A stretch of 64,000 nucleotides of DNA from Candidatus Kapaibacterium sp. (GTDB lineage Bacteria; Bacteroidota; Ignavibacteria; Kapaibacteriales; NICIL-2): positions 1,190,579-1,254,578 of the forward strand of contig BPHK01000001.1 in NCBI GenBank assembly GCA_026003495.1, in the 5' to 3' direction. Below are positions 18,087 to 27,105 of the stretch, piece by piece; the stretch's first letter is position 1, and every line of letters starts with the position of its first letter. Under the pieces are notes generated by a model, which saw only the letters and a list, made by a program, of their open reading frames with translations, was not told the DNA's origin and did no database searches. The position numbers and the translations under genes were made by a program.

Positions 18087-18635
18087 ATGATTCGCCTTCC
18101 CATCAATGGTCTTTCAAATGGTGACCACCCAATTGCGATCACAGTCGCAGTTGAACAGGTTGAAGGTATTTTCCCTGAATTTGTCGGCACTGTGCAGATC
18201 AGCGGCATGCTGAGCAAGGTGGGGAAGAAAATCGTCCTCGAGCTTGTGGCAAGTGGGACAGCGCGCTTGACGTGCGACTACTCACTTGAAGTGTTCGATG
18301 AGCACATCGAAGCGACGTTCTCCCTTGCCTATTTGCAGGATACCGAACTTTACCTGCGTCAGCCGAACCAACAGCAGCGCATTGAGGACGACCCCTATGC
18401 CCTTCGCTTGTTGCGAGAGGATGATACGTTCGTGGATATCACAACGGACGTTGCCGAAGAGCTCTCGGTGCGGCTACCAATCAAGCGTGTCGCGCCACAG
18501 TTTCGCCACATGACGTTCGCCGAATACGCTCGTACGGTGCTGGGCGATCGCGTTCACGTTGCTGCTTCCAATGCACTACGAACGGATAGTCCGTGGTCAT
18601 CGCTGGAGCAGCTCAATGGAGAAAATCGAACGTAA
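18087..18635 (+). CDS. yceD: YceD/DUF177 family protein
   Basis: Member of the YceD (DUF177) family, which in bacteria and plastids is almost always encoded just before rpmF and is implicated in 23S rRNA accumulation. The protein (182 aa from ATG 18087) shows the family core with a region SGTARLTCDYSLEVFDEHIE and a C-terminal part ending in the usual polar tail. Only one of the cysteines found in many homologues is kept. ATG 18087 has GAGG at 18078-18081; the frame is open further upstream but without a good start. The neighbour rpmF (24 nt downstream) supports the call. Confidence 0.88.
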   Translation: MIRLPINGLSNGDHPIAITVAVEQVEGIFPEFVGTVQISGMLSKVGKKIVLELVASGTARLTCDYSLEVFDEHIEATFSLAYLQDTELYLRQPNQQQRIEDDPYALRLLREDDTFVDITTDVAEELSVRLPIKRVAPQFRHMTFAEYARTVLGDRVHVAASNALRTDSPWSSLEQLNGENRT

Positions 18636-18659
18636 TTGTTTCACCATCGGAGTATTCCC

Positions 18660-18836
18660 ATGCCAAACCCCAAACGTCGCCACTCGAAATCTCGTCGGGA
18701 TAAGCGCCGTACACACTACAAAGCGGTGCCGCACACGGCCTCGGTGTGTCCCAATTGTGGTTCCCCAAAATTGGCACACGCAGTCTGCTTTGAGTGCGGA
18801 TACTACAACGGCAGAAAAATTCTCCAGGTAAGCTAA
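18660..18836 (+). CDS. rpmF: 50S ribosomal protein L32
   Basis: A 58-residue ribosomal protein with the N-terminus MPNPKRRHSKSRRDKRRTH and a zinc-ribbon formed by CPNC and CFEC (residues about 34-50). ATG 18660 has GGAG at 18649-18652. The order yceD-rpmF-plsX-fabH is widely conserved and links ribosome supply with lipid synthesis. Confidence 0.96.
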   Translation: MPNPKRRHSKSRRDKRRTHYKAVPHTASVCPNCGSPKLAHAVCFECGYYNGRKILQVS

Positions 18837-18852
18837 ACCACGCGCATGGGGT

Positions 18853-19905
18853 TTGCACCAAGCGGTGGAAACACGATTTCGCATTGCAGTTGATGCGATG
18901 GGAGGCGATCACGCACCAGCCCACGAGGTGGCAGGTGCAGTGCGCGCGTCCCAAGCGCTTCGCACCGAGGGTGTTGAGCATTCGCTAGTGCTCGTTGGTG
19001 ATCCTGCATGCATTGAGCGGGAACTGGTGCGTTATCGTCCAGTCCCCGATACCATTGCTATCGAGCCGGCGCGAGATGTCGTTGCAATGGACGATGATCC
19101 TGCAGCAGTGATTCGCACCAAGCCGGATTCATCGCTTGTCCGCGGGTTGGAGTTGCACCGGACTAATCTGGTTGATGCATTCGTCTCTGCGGGTAATACA
19201 GGGGCGGTCCTTTCGGCAGCAACACTTCTCCTTGGGCGCATCGCAGGTGTGAGCCGTCCGACGATCGGTGCATTTTTCCCAACGATCGGCAATAAACCTT
19301 GCCTGGTACTCGATGTTGGTGCTAATGCCGAAGTCAAACCGCAGTTTCTCTACCAATTTGCTGTGATGGGCAGCCTCTACGCAGAGCTGATAGGTGGCAT
19401 TGAGAAACCGCGGGTGGGATTGCTCAACATTGGCGAAGAAGCAACCAAAGGAACGGAAACAGTCCGCCAAGCCTATGCAATGCTTCAAGCAAGTACTCTC
19501 AATTTCATCGGCAATGTCGAAGGGCGCGATATTTTCCGAGGAGCAGCCGATGTCGTCGTCTGCGATGGCTTCACAGGAAACGTCGTTCTCAAGTTCGCCG
19601 AAAGTATTCTCCCAATGCTCAAAGCAGTGCTCGAACGCTTCAGTCGGCGAAATGCTGTGACACGACTCGCAGTTGGTTTGTTTGCACCTATGTTGCGGCG
19701 CGCCTTGGCCGACTTCGATTACCAGAAGTACGGCGGTGTGCCGTTGCTTGGCGTGCGTGGGACCGTCATCATTGGGCATGGGAAATCGTCGTCGCTTGCG
19801 ATTGCAAACATGATCCTCCGCGCCTGGGAAATGCACCGGCTCCGGCTGGGTGAGCAGATCGAACGTGCGTTATTGCAGCCCGCACCATCACAGAACTCGG
19901 CATGA
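18853..19905 (+). CDS. plsX: Phosphate acyltransferase PlsX
   Basis: Converts acyl-ACP to acyl-phosphate for phosphatidic acid synthesis. It carries AVDAMGGDHAP near the N-terminus, FVSAGNTGAVL and LDVGANAE, all family hallmarks, and has normal length (350 aa). The start is TTG 18853 or GTG 18865; both leave the conserved MGGD motif intact. The last four bases overlap the fabH start (ATGA). It is a peripheral membrane enzyme. Confidence 0.95.
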   Translation: MHQAVETRFRIAVDAMGGDHAPAHEVAGAVRASQALRTEGVEHSLVLVGDPACIERELVRYRPVPDTIAIEPARDVVAMDDDPAAVIRTKPDSSLVRGLELHRTNLVDAFVSAGNTGAVLSAATLLLGRIAGVSRPTIGAFFPTIGNKPCLVLDVGANAEVKPQFLYQFAVMGSLYAELIGGIEKPRVGLLNIGEEATKGTETVRQAYAMLQASTLNFIGNVEGRDIFRGAADVVVCDGFTGNVVLKFAESILPMLKAVLERFSRRNAVTRLAVGLFAPMLRRALADFDYQKYGGVPLLGVRGTVIIGHGKSSSLAIANMILRAWEMHRLRLGEQIERALLQPAPSQNSA

Positions 19906-20900
19906 AAGCACATATCAGTGCGGTGGCGCACTACGTGCCTCCGGACGTATTTGACAACAACTGGTTCGCCTCCTTTCTCGATACCAGCGATCAGTGGATT
20001 CGCGAGCGAACTGGTATCATCGAACGGCGTTTCCTTCGCAAGGGCGCTACCTCGGACATGATTGTCCCCGCAGCACGCGCTGTGCTCGAGCAACGGGGAC
20101 TTTCCCCAGCAGAGATTGATTGCATTATCGTCTGCACCGTTACACCAGATCAATTTTTCCCTTCGACAGCGGCCAACGTTCAGCGCAAGCTTGGTGCGTC
20201 GAACGCATGGGGCTTTGATTTGAATGCTGCATGTTCGGGGTTTGTGTATGGGCTATGGGTTGCAGCAAAGCTGGTTGAAGCTGGCGGTGCTCGTAACGTC
20301 CTCCTCTGCGGAGCAGATAAGATGAGCTCGATTATCAACTTCGAAGATCGTGCCACGTGTGTTCTCTTTGGCGATGGAGCAGGCGTCGTGTTGCTCGAAC
20401 CGACCGATGATGACTCCGTTGGCGTGCTCGATGCCATCATTCGGATGGATGGGGAAGGTGGGCGCTACCTTTACATGCCTGCTGGGGGAAGTCTCCGGCC
20501 ACCATCGCTAGAGACAGTTGCGAACAAGGAGCACTATGTCCACCAAGATGGGCAAACCGTCTTCAAAGCAGCGGTCGTTGGTATGGCAGATGTCTCCGCA
20601 GCGATCATGGAACGCAATGGCCTTCAGCCAGACGACGTCGCATGGTTGGTGCCACACCAAGCAAACCTACGCATCATAGACGCAACACGTCGGCGAATGG
20701 GCCTACCCGAAGAGAAGGTTGCTATCAACATTGACAGGTACGGCAACACAACTGCAGCAACGATTCCGATTTGTCTATCGGAACTCTACCGTGACGGCAA
20801 GCTACGCCGAGGCGATAACCTCATCCTGGCAAGCTTCGGCGCAGGCTATACCTGGGGCAGTCTCTGGCTCCGGTGGTCCTTGCAAGGAACACCCGAGTAG
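19902..20900 (+). CDS. fabH: 3-oxoacyl-ACP synthase III (KASIII)
   Basis: Starts fatty-acid synthesis by condensing an acyl-CoA with malonyl-ACP. The catalytic triad is visible: Cys in NAACSGFVYG, His in PHQANLRI and Asn in DRYGNTTAATIP. The length (332 aa) is typical. It overlaps plsX by 4 nt and is followed after 21 nt by fabD. Whether acetyl-CoA or a branched primer is used cannot be told from sequence alone. Confidence 0.96.
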   Translation: MKAHISAVAHYVPPDVFDNNWFASFLDTSDQWIRERTGIIERRFLRKGATSDMIVPAARAVLEQRGLSPAEIDCIIVCTVTPDQFFPSTAANVQRKLGASNAWGFDLNAACSGFVYGLWVAAKLVEAGGARNVLLCGADKMSSIINFEDRATCVLFGDGAGVVLLEPTDDDSVGVLDAIIRMDGEGGRYLYMPAGGSLRPPSLETVANKEHYVHQDGQTVFKAAVVGMADVSAAIMERNGLQPDDVAWLVPHQANLRIIDATRRRMGLPEEKVAINIDRYGNTTAATIPICLSELYRDGKLRRGDNLILASFGAGYTWGSLWLRWSLQGTPE

Positions 20901-20921
20901 TCAATCAACGCTGAAATTGTT

Positions 20922-21866
20922 ATGGCACATTCAACGCAACCACCAACAGCGCTCCTTTTTAGCGGACAAGGTTCTCAGTATGTTGGCATGGGGCATTCGC
21001 TCTACCAGTCGAGTCAGCCAGCACGTGTCATCTTCGATCGTGCTGATGATCTTCTTGGCTATAAGCTATCGGCACTGTGTTTCGAAGGCCCAGAAGAATT
21101 GCTCCGGCAGACGCGGTACACCCAGCCTGCACTCTTCGTGCATGAGGCAGCAATCCTTGCGGCGTTGGGCAATCCATCCGCTCATGCTGTCGCGGGACAT
21201 TCGCTCGGAGAGTACACAGCACTCTACGCAGCTGGTGCCTTCGATTTCGATTCTGCACTCCGTCTGGTTGCGCTGCGAGGTGAGCTGATGTTTACCGCTG
21301 GCATCGAGCAACCAGGCGCAATGGCTGCGGTGATCGGATTGGATGATGCAACAGTCGAGGAAATCTGCGCTACCGCAACGGGAACTGTCGTCGCTGCAAA
21401 CTATAACGCACCCGGACAGGTGGTCATCAGCGGCGATCGCGATGCCGTACAAGCGCTCCTTCCACGCTTCAAAGAGGCAGGTGCCCGGATGGTCACTGAA
21501 CTGCCGGTCAGTGGAGCGTTTCATTCACCACTGATGGCAGCTGCACGTGCACGCTTAGAAGAAGCGATTTTGCACACTCCAATGCAACCGCCGCGCGTAG
21601 CTGTGTACATGAACGTGACAGGTACCGCCCAACGCGAGATTGATACGATCCGTCGGCTCCTCATTGAGCAGCTGACTGCACCAGTCCGCTGGACAGCGAT
21701 TCTCCGAGCAATGTACGCCGATGGTATTCGACGCTTTGTGGAAATTGGCCCGAGAAATGTCCTCCAAGGTTTGGTCAAACGCACACTCGGTAGCGATGTT
21801 GAAATTGCTGGTATTGATACCGAGGAGGATCTTCGCAATCGTCACCATCTTGTAACAGTCGAATGA
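20922..21866 (+). CDS. fabD: Malonyl CoA-acyl carrier protein transacylase
   Basis: Transfers malonyl from CoA to ACP. It shows the N-terminal GQGSQYVGMG, the nucleophile elbow GHSLGEYTAL with active-site Ser, the conserved Arg region and the late His in SGAFHSPLM. Length is 314 aa. Overlaps fabG by four bases (ATGA), so the two are translationally coupled. Confidence 0.96.
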   Translation: MAHSTQPPTALLFSGQGSQYVGMGHSLYQSSQPARVIFDRADDLLGYKLSALCFEGPEELLRQTRYTQPALFVHEAAILAALGNPSAHAVAGHSLGEYTALYAAGAFDFDSALRLVALRGELMFTAGIEQPGAMAAVIGLDDATVEEICATATGTVVAANYNAPGQVVISGDRDAVQALLPRFKEAGARMVTELPVSGAFHSPLMAAARARLEEAILHTPMQPPRVAVYMNVTGTAQREIDTIRRLLIEQLTAPVRWTAILRAMYADGIRRFVEIGPRNVLQGLVKRTLGSDVEIAGIDTEEDLRNRHHLVTVE

Positions 21867-22612
21867 GTCTGGCAGGGAAGGTTGTTATTGTTACCGGTGG
21901 TTCCCGTGGAATTGGTGAGGCAATTGTCCGCCACCTTGCGGGCGAAGGTGCACATGTGCATGCGACCTACAATGCCTCAAGCGAGCGTGCTGAAAAAATC
22001 CAGGCTGAACTGCAAGGCCAGGGCGGGCACGTTCAGTTTCACCGGCTCGACGTGCGTGATAGTTCGATGTGCGTGCAGCTTGTTGAAACGGTCGTCGGGA
22101 GCAGTGGAAAAGTTGATGGGCTCATCAACAATGCAGGAATCACCCGCGATGCACTCCTGCTCCGGATGAGCGAGCAAGATTGGGATGAAGTCTTGACGAC
22201 CAATCTCCGGAGCGTGTTCGCAATGACAAAAGCGGTGCTCCGGCCGATGCTCACACAGCGAAGTGGCCGGATTATCAACATCAGCTCTGTGGTCGGAATT
22301 ACCGGCAATGCAGGGCAAGCAAACTACGCGGCCGCAAAAGCAGGCGTGATCGCATTTACAAAATCCATTGCGCGTGAGCTTGCCTCGCGAAACATCTTGG
22401 TCAATTGCATCGCCCCTGGGTACATCGAGACGGACATGACAGGCAAGCTTTCCCCGCAGCAACAGCAGGCGCTCCTTGGGAGCATTCCGCTTGGACGTGC
22501 TGGCGTCGGTGCTGATATAGCTGCTGTCGTTGCATTTTTGCTATCCGATGCGGCATCGTACATAACTGGACAGACGATTGCTGTTGATGGTGGCATGGTT
22601 ATGCTGCCCTAA
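21863..22612 (+). CDS. fabG: 3-oxoacyl-ACP reductase
   Basis: NADPH-dependent short-chain dehydrogenase that reduces 3-ketoacyl-ACP. The cofactor motif TGGSRGIGEAIV, NNAGITRD, and the catalytic Ser-Tyr-Lys set (INISSVVG, then QANYAAAKAG) are present. The C-terminus APGYIETDMT with AVDGGMVM is typical of FabG. The size is 249 aa. The position between fabD and acpP confirms the assignment over other SDR enzymes. Confidence 0.96.
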   Translation: MSLAGKVVIVTGGSRGIGEAIVRHLAGEGAHVHATYNASSERAEKIQAELQGQGGHVQFHRLDVRDSSMCVQLVETVVGSSGKVDGLINNAGITRDALLLRMSEQDWDEVLTTNLRSVFAMTKAVLRPMLTQRSGRIINISSVVGITGNAGQANYAAAKAGVIAFTKSIARELASRNILVNCIAPGYIETDMTGKLSPQQQQALLGSIPLGRAGVGADIAAVVAFLLSDAASYITGQTIAVDGGMVMLP

Positions 22613-22663
22613 CAGCACGAGCGAACGTTATGCTCTATGTTTCACTTTTTCGAGGTTCGTCGT

Positions 22664-22909
22664 ATGTCAGCAGTTGCTGAGAAGGTCAAGGAGATTATCG
22701 TCAACAAGCTCGGTGTCGAAGAAAGCCAAGTGACGCCGACAGCGTCCTTCACGAAGGATTTGGGCGCTGATTCGCTCGATACCGTGGAGCTCATCATGGA
22801 ATTCGAGCGCGCATTCAACATCACCATCGAGGACAGTGATGCCGAGAAAATCCAAACGGTCGGCGATGCAATTAGCTTCCTCGAATCGAAAGTCGGCGCA
22901 GAATCCTAA
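22664..22909 (+). CDS. acpP: Acyl carrier protein
   Basis: An 81-residue acidic four-helix carrier that bears acyl chains on a 4'-phosphopantetheine arm. The attachment Ser lies in [12 protein letters not shown], followed by [22 protein letters not shown] 22664 is chosen because GAGG lies at 22652-22655 and the N-terminus [11 protein letters not shown] is standard; the frame upstream to 22637 is non-homologous. A stem-loop follows at 22930-22962, before fabF. Confidence 0.97.
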   Translation: MSAVAEKVKEIIVNKLGVEESQVTPTASFTKDLGADSLDTVELIMEFERAFNITIEDSDAEKIQTVGDAISFLESKVGAES

Positions 22910-22929
22910 GCAGCCGCCGATGTCTGCAG

Positions 22930-22962
22930 CCGGTGTGCGCAATTGTGCACGGTGCACACCGG
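22930..22962 (+). other. Stem-loop in the acpP-fabF gap
   Basis: CCGGTGTGC (22930-22938) pairs perfectly with GCACACCGG (22954-22962). The loop also contains a competing near-palindrome TGTGCAC-G-GTGCACA (22944-22958), so two exclusive folds are possible. There is no T-run, so a classical terminator is unlikely; a partial attenuator or an RNA 3'-end stabiliser for the acpP message fits better. Confidence 0.5.
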
Positions 22963-22994
22963 CGCAGCTTGTTTCACCAGTTGCGCTCTAACCG

Positions 22995-24242
22995 ATGCGC
23001 AAGCGCATTGTTGTCACTGGAATGGGGGCTGTCACTCCCATAGGGAATTCTGTTGCCGAGATGTGGGCAAGTATGCTCGAGGGAAAAAGTGGCGCCGGAC
23101 CAATTACCAAGTTCGATGCATCCGACTACGAAACCCGCTTTGCCTGCGAAGTCAAGGGGTACGATCCGCTCCTCCACATGAGTCGGAAGGACGTCCAGCG
23201 GATGGACCTTTTCACACAGTACGCCATTTCATCTGTTGCAATGGCGCTCGACGATGCAGGCATCAGCGAGGGACAACTCGATGGCGATCGGGTCGGCGTT
23301 GTCTTCGGAAGCGGCATTGGTGGGATGTGGACCTACCACCGCCAGCAGGAGCTTCTCTACCAACATGGAGGGAAGCCCGATCGCATCTCGCCCTTTTTCA
23401 TCCCGATGCTAATCTCGGATATTGCCGCCGGGCAGATTGCCATTCGTTGGAAATTTCGCGGGCCGAATTACGGCACCGTCAGCGCGTGTGCAACGAGCGC
23501 GCACGCGATCGCCGATGGTGCAATGCTCATCGAGCGTGGATGCGCCGATGTAATGATCGTCGGCGGTAGCGAAGCAGTTATCTGTCCCATGGGCATTGGC
23601 GGGTTTAACGCAATGAAGGCGCTTTCAACGCGCAATGATGCGCCGGAGAGCGCAAGCAGACCGTTCGATGCTGAGCGCGATGGCTTTGTGATGGGAGAGG
23701 GTGGCGGGGCACTTATCCTCGAATCGCTTGACCATGCACTACGTCGAAACGCTCGGATCTACGCGGAGCTGGCAGGATTCGGCTTGACCGACGATGCATA
23801 CCACATTACCGCGCCGCCACCAGGCGGCGAAGGCGCGGTTCGCTCGATGCGCCTATGCTTAGAAGATGCCCGCCTTGCACCAGAGGAAATCAGTTATATC
23901 AACGCTCACGGCACCTCGACTCCATACAACGACAAGAACGAGACCGAAGCAATAAAAACCGTGTTTGGTCAGCATGCCTACCGCTTGGCGGTCAGCTCGA
24001 CAAAATCTATGACAGGGCACTTGCTCGGTGCTGCCGGTGCGGTCGAGGCAATCGCGACCATTTTAGCGATTTACCATCAAGTTTGCCCACCGACGATCAA
24101 CTACACGACGCCTGATCCTGAGTGCGACCTCAACTACGTCCCTAACACACCAGAGTATCGGACAATTGACGCAGCGCTTAGCAATTCCTTTGGCTTCGGT
24201 GGGCATAACGTTACGCTCTGTTTTCGCCGCTTCGAGCAATAG
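22995..24242 (+). CDS. fabF: 3-oxoacyl-ACP synthase II
   Basis: Elongating beta-ketoacyl-ACP synthase. The active Cys sits in TVSACATSAHAIADG and the two catalytic His in NAHGTSTPYNDKNE and SMTGHLLGAAGAVE. Length 415 aa, as usual for FabF; FabB would be slightly shorter. It is separated from acpP by 85 nt holding a stem-loop and lies 13 nt before rnc. The set fabH-D-G-acpP-F is complete here; dehydratase (fabZ) and enoyl reductase (fabI) are elsewhere. Confidence 0.96.
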   Translation: MRKRIVVTGMGAVTPIGNSVAEMWASMLEGKSGAGPITKFDASDYETRFACEVKGYDPLLHMSRKDVQRMDLFTQYAISSVAMALDDAGISEGQLDGDRVGVVFGSGIGGMWTYHRQQELLYQHGGKPDRISPFFIPMLISDIAAGQIAIRWKFRGPNYGTVSACATSAHAIADGAMLIERGCADVMIVGGSEAVICPMGIGGFNAMKALSTRNDAPESASRPFDAERDGFVMGEGGGALILESLDHALRRNARIYAELAGFGLTDDAYHITAPPPGGEGAVRSMRLCLEDARLAPEEISYINAHGTSTPYNDKNETEAIKTVFGQHAYRLAVSSTKSMTGHLLGAAGAVEAIATILAIYHQVCPPTINYTTPDPECDLNYVPNTPEYRTIDAALSNSFGFGGHNVTLCFRRFEQ

Positions 24243-24255
24243 CCTCCATCTGCCT

Positions 24256-25116
24256 ATGCGTTCATCTCGACCGATTGAAAGCTCCGTTACCGAGATTGTC
24301 CGCTCTCTCTACAACGGACTGGTTCGCTTCACCGTCCAACGGATGGAGACGCTGCGTCGGAAGGCCCGCCGCCCGATCGAGCATGTTGTCGGAGAACGGC
24401 GTCATGCCCTCGAAGCAGTGCTCGGAGTGGACATCCGCAGCCCTGCACTCTACGAAGAAGCGCTGACGCACCGATCATACCTCCAGGTCAAGAACGATCC
24501 GACGGTGCAGTCGAACGAGCGACTGGAATTTCTCGGCGATGCGATCTTGGGTATGGTCATCGCTGAGTACCTTTTTCACCATCACGAAGATGTTGCCGAG
24601 GGTGAGCTGACGAAGATGCGGTCGTGGCTGGTCAACAAACGTTCGCTTGCTCTGTGTGCCCGCAAGCTCGATCTCGACAAGTTTCTCTTGATGAGCTATA
24701 GCGCAGCCAACGCTCTTGCAAAGGGCAACGACTCTGTGCTTGCCGATGCCGTCGAAGCATTGATTGCAGCAGTCTATCTCGACCACGGCTTTGACAAAGC
24801 ACGGAGCTTCATCGAAGAGCGCCTGTTGCCGCTGATGCTCGAAGAGCGCGTCATGCACGACACGAATTTCAAAAGCTTACTGCTTGAGTACGTCCAAGCG
24901 CGTGGCTACAGTGCGCCGCGCTACCGCGTTGTCGAAGAAAGCGGGCCCGACCACGAAAAGCAATTCACCGTTGCTGTGTACGTCGGGAGCGCAAGCGTGG
25001 GCATTGGAAGCGGCAGAAGCAAAAAAGAAGCCGAGCAGAATGCGGCGCGTCAAGCGCTCGAGTATCTCCAAAGCCGTCAAACCCCAACAACCGACCCTGA
25101 GGAATTTCTCCGATGA
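24256..25116 (+). CDS. rnc: Ribonuclease III
   Basis: Double-strand-specific endoribonuclease for rRNA and mRNA processing. The catalytic domain has the signature NERLEFLGDAILGMVIAEYL and the acidic DSVLADAVEALIAAVYLD; a dsRNA-binding domain fills the last 75 residues (FKSLLLEYVQARGY to AARQALEYL). ATG 24256 gives 286 residues with an N-terminal extension of about 50 residues rich in Arg, longer than in E. coli. The frame is open upstream into fabF, but those codons are the fabF 3' end read in another frame. Overlaps the next start by four bases. Confidence 0.95.
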   Translation: MRSSRPIESSVTEIVRSLYNGLVRFTVQRMETLRRKARRPIEHVVGERRHALEAVLGVDIRSPALYEEALTHRSYLQVKNDPTVQSNERLEFLGDAILGMVIAEYLFHHHEDVAEGELTKMRSWLVNKRSLALCARKLDLDKFLLMSYSAANALAKGNDSVLADAVEALIAAVYLDHGFDKARSFIEERLLPLMLEERVMHDTNFKSLLLEYVQARGYSAPRYRVVEESGPDHEKQFTVAVYVGSASVGIGSGRSKKEAEQNAARQALEYLQSRQTPTTDPEEFLR

Positions 25117-27047
25117 TGCGTACGATTGCTGCTGCTGTCCTTCTAACGCTCGGAGCGATTGCTGGCGAGCTGCGAGTAGAACCCGCTCGTCCACAGAGCG
25201 GCAAGCCAATCGAGTTCAGCTACGTTGCTGACTCCTGAGTACTTCAGCGAGCCAGATTCTGTCTGGCTCTGCATCTACGCCTTCGACGATAGCCGCTTTT
25301 ATCCCACTGCTTGGGATGTTCGACTGGAGCGAAAAGGGACAACCTACCGCGGCACGTTTTCTGCTGTGCCATCCGATGCCGTCTTCCTGCTGTTCCGCAT
25401 TGTCAGCGGGCGAGAGTACGACGATAATCGCGGGCGCTTTTGGGATGCTGCTTGTCTGGAATGGGAGCGCTCCGAAAACTGGTGCTTATTTCCGTCAAGC
25501 GATTTCGTACTTAGGGCAAGGGGCAAGTGGTATCGCATCAGTTGCACGGCGCGCTGATCTCGATCGAGCCAAGGAACTACTCCAGCGCTCGTTGGAGAAG
25601 CCATCCCGAACATCTGCCGACGAAGTTCGCATATGCAGGGGTGCGATTCGATCGGGGCGAGATTACCAGAAGCGATCTCGAGGAGACGCTTCAGCGGCTC
25701 CTGCAGCTCCCTTGGGATTCGACAAACGAGATGCAGGTGCGCAGCAGGAGCCGAGCGCTGCGCTTGCTTGGGCGCGATAGCGACGCTGCTGAGCTCGAAC
25801 GCCGCTTTGCAGAGCGTTTCCCGACAAGCGACCTTGCTGAAGAAGTCGAGCGGGCATACTGCGCCGCAGCGAAAACGCCGGAAGAGTTCCGCGATCGCAT
25901 TCGTCGCTTTGCAGAACGGTTCCCTTCCTCGCCGAGTGCAGTGAAAATGTACACCGACCTGGTTGCCTATTACCTTCAGCAGGGAAACGGTGATGCAGCA
26001 ATTGCGACGGTCAATTCATACCCCGTGCCGCCTGGGGTGACCAGTTCGCCGCCCCCAGCACTACTCAACATGCTCGCGGTGACGATGGTACGGCAGGATT
26101 CTCTGCTCAAGCTCGCACAGCAGTACATCGAGTGGGCTGTTCGAGCACTCGAAACGGAAAATCTCGACGCAAAGCCACGCTACGTTGCACCGTGTGAATA
26201 TCGCTGGCAGCTGCGCGAGCTCCGCGGTATCTGCCACGATACGTGGGGATACGTCCTCTACCGGATGGGACGAACAGAGGATGCCATCGAGGCATTCCGT
26301 CAGTGCGAGTACCTTCTTGGGCCGTTTGCCAGCGGCGACATGCTCGAACATCTCAGCGAAGCACTTATGGCAGCTGGTCGGCGCGAGGAATCACTCGCTG
26401 TCGCTCGCCGCGCAATTGCAACGGGAAGAGCGATCGGTCCGACGGTGATGCGATTTCTCCAGTCGTCTGCTGACACGGCAGCGATTCACGCCGAGTATGA
26501 ATCGCTGCGCAAGCAGGCACGCCCAGCGAAGCTGCGCCGTTTGCGTCAGGAAATGCTTGCGCAACCTTTGCTGGAGATGCAGTTTCGGCGCAATGACGGA
26601 AGCACGTTTCTGTTGGGCGATGCAGTACTCACTACGCTCGATGGTCGGCAGATTTCACTCCGGCAGCTCAAGGGGAAGGTAGTCGTGCTTGACTTCTGGT
26701 CAACCTGGTGTGGGCCGTGCCGCGCTTCGATGCCTTCCATGCAAAAGCTCTACGAAAAGTACCGCTCCACAAGTGATGTGGAGATACTCCTGGTCAATTG
26801 CTGGGAACGGGTAGATGACCGCGCCGAGCATGTCAGGAAATTTTTAGCGAGCAATCCCTCCTACACATTCCCAGTTGTCTTGGACTTGCGGGATGAAGTC
26901 GTTTCCGGGTTTGGTGTGACTGGCATTCCGACGAAGTTCTATCTCGATCGCGATGGCGTTGTGCAGTTTAAGGAGGTGGGCTTTCCAGGAGCGGACGTTT
27001 TCATCGAGGAAGCCAGCGATCGCATTGATTTGCTCCTGGGAAGGTAG
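25113..27047 (+). pseudogene. TlpA-like thioredoxin-fold protein gene with three frame changes in its 5' part
   Basis: An exported thiol-disulfide protein whose reading frame is broken. ATG 25113 overlaps the rnc stop and begins a signal peptide (MMRTIAAAVLLTLGAIAG), running to a stop at 25236. The same protein then continues in the next frame (TPEYFSEPDSVWLCIYAFDD, about 25230-25440). It shifts again near 25445-25455 (LLVWNGSAPKTGAYFRQAIS) and once more near 25592, returning to the first frame with HPEHLPTKFAYAG, then stays open to 27047. Each break equals one extra base, so three restore phase. The intact part holds helical TPR-like repeats (about 25600-26500) and a C-terminal thioredoxin domain with WCGPC in LDFWSTWCGPC. 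Either a recent pseudogene or sequence errors; the C-terminal part from about 25600 is otherwise sound. Confidence 0.75.
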
Positions 27048-27105
27048 GAATAGTTTCTGTGAGCGGCAGTCTATACTCTTCGGGTAGCGACTCTGGTAGC
27101 GCGAG

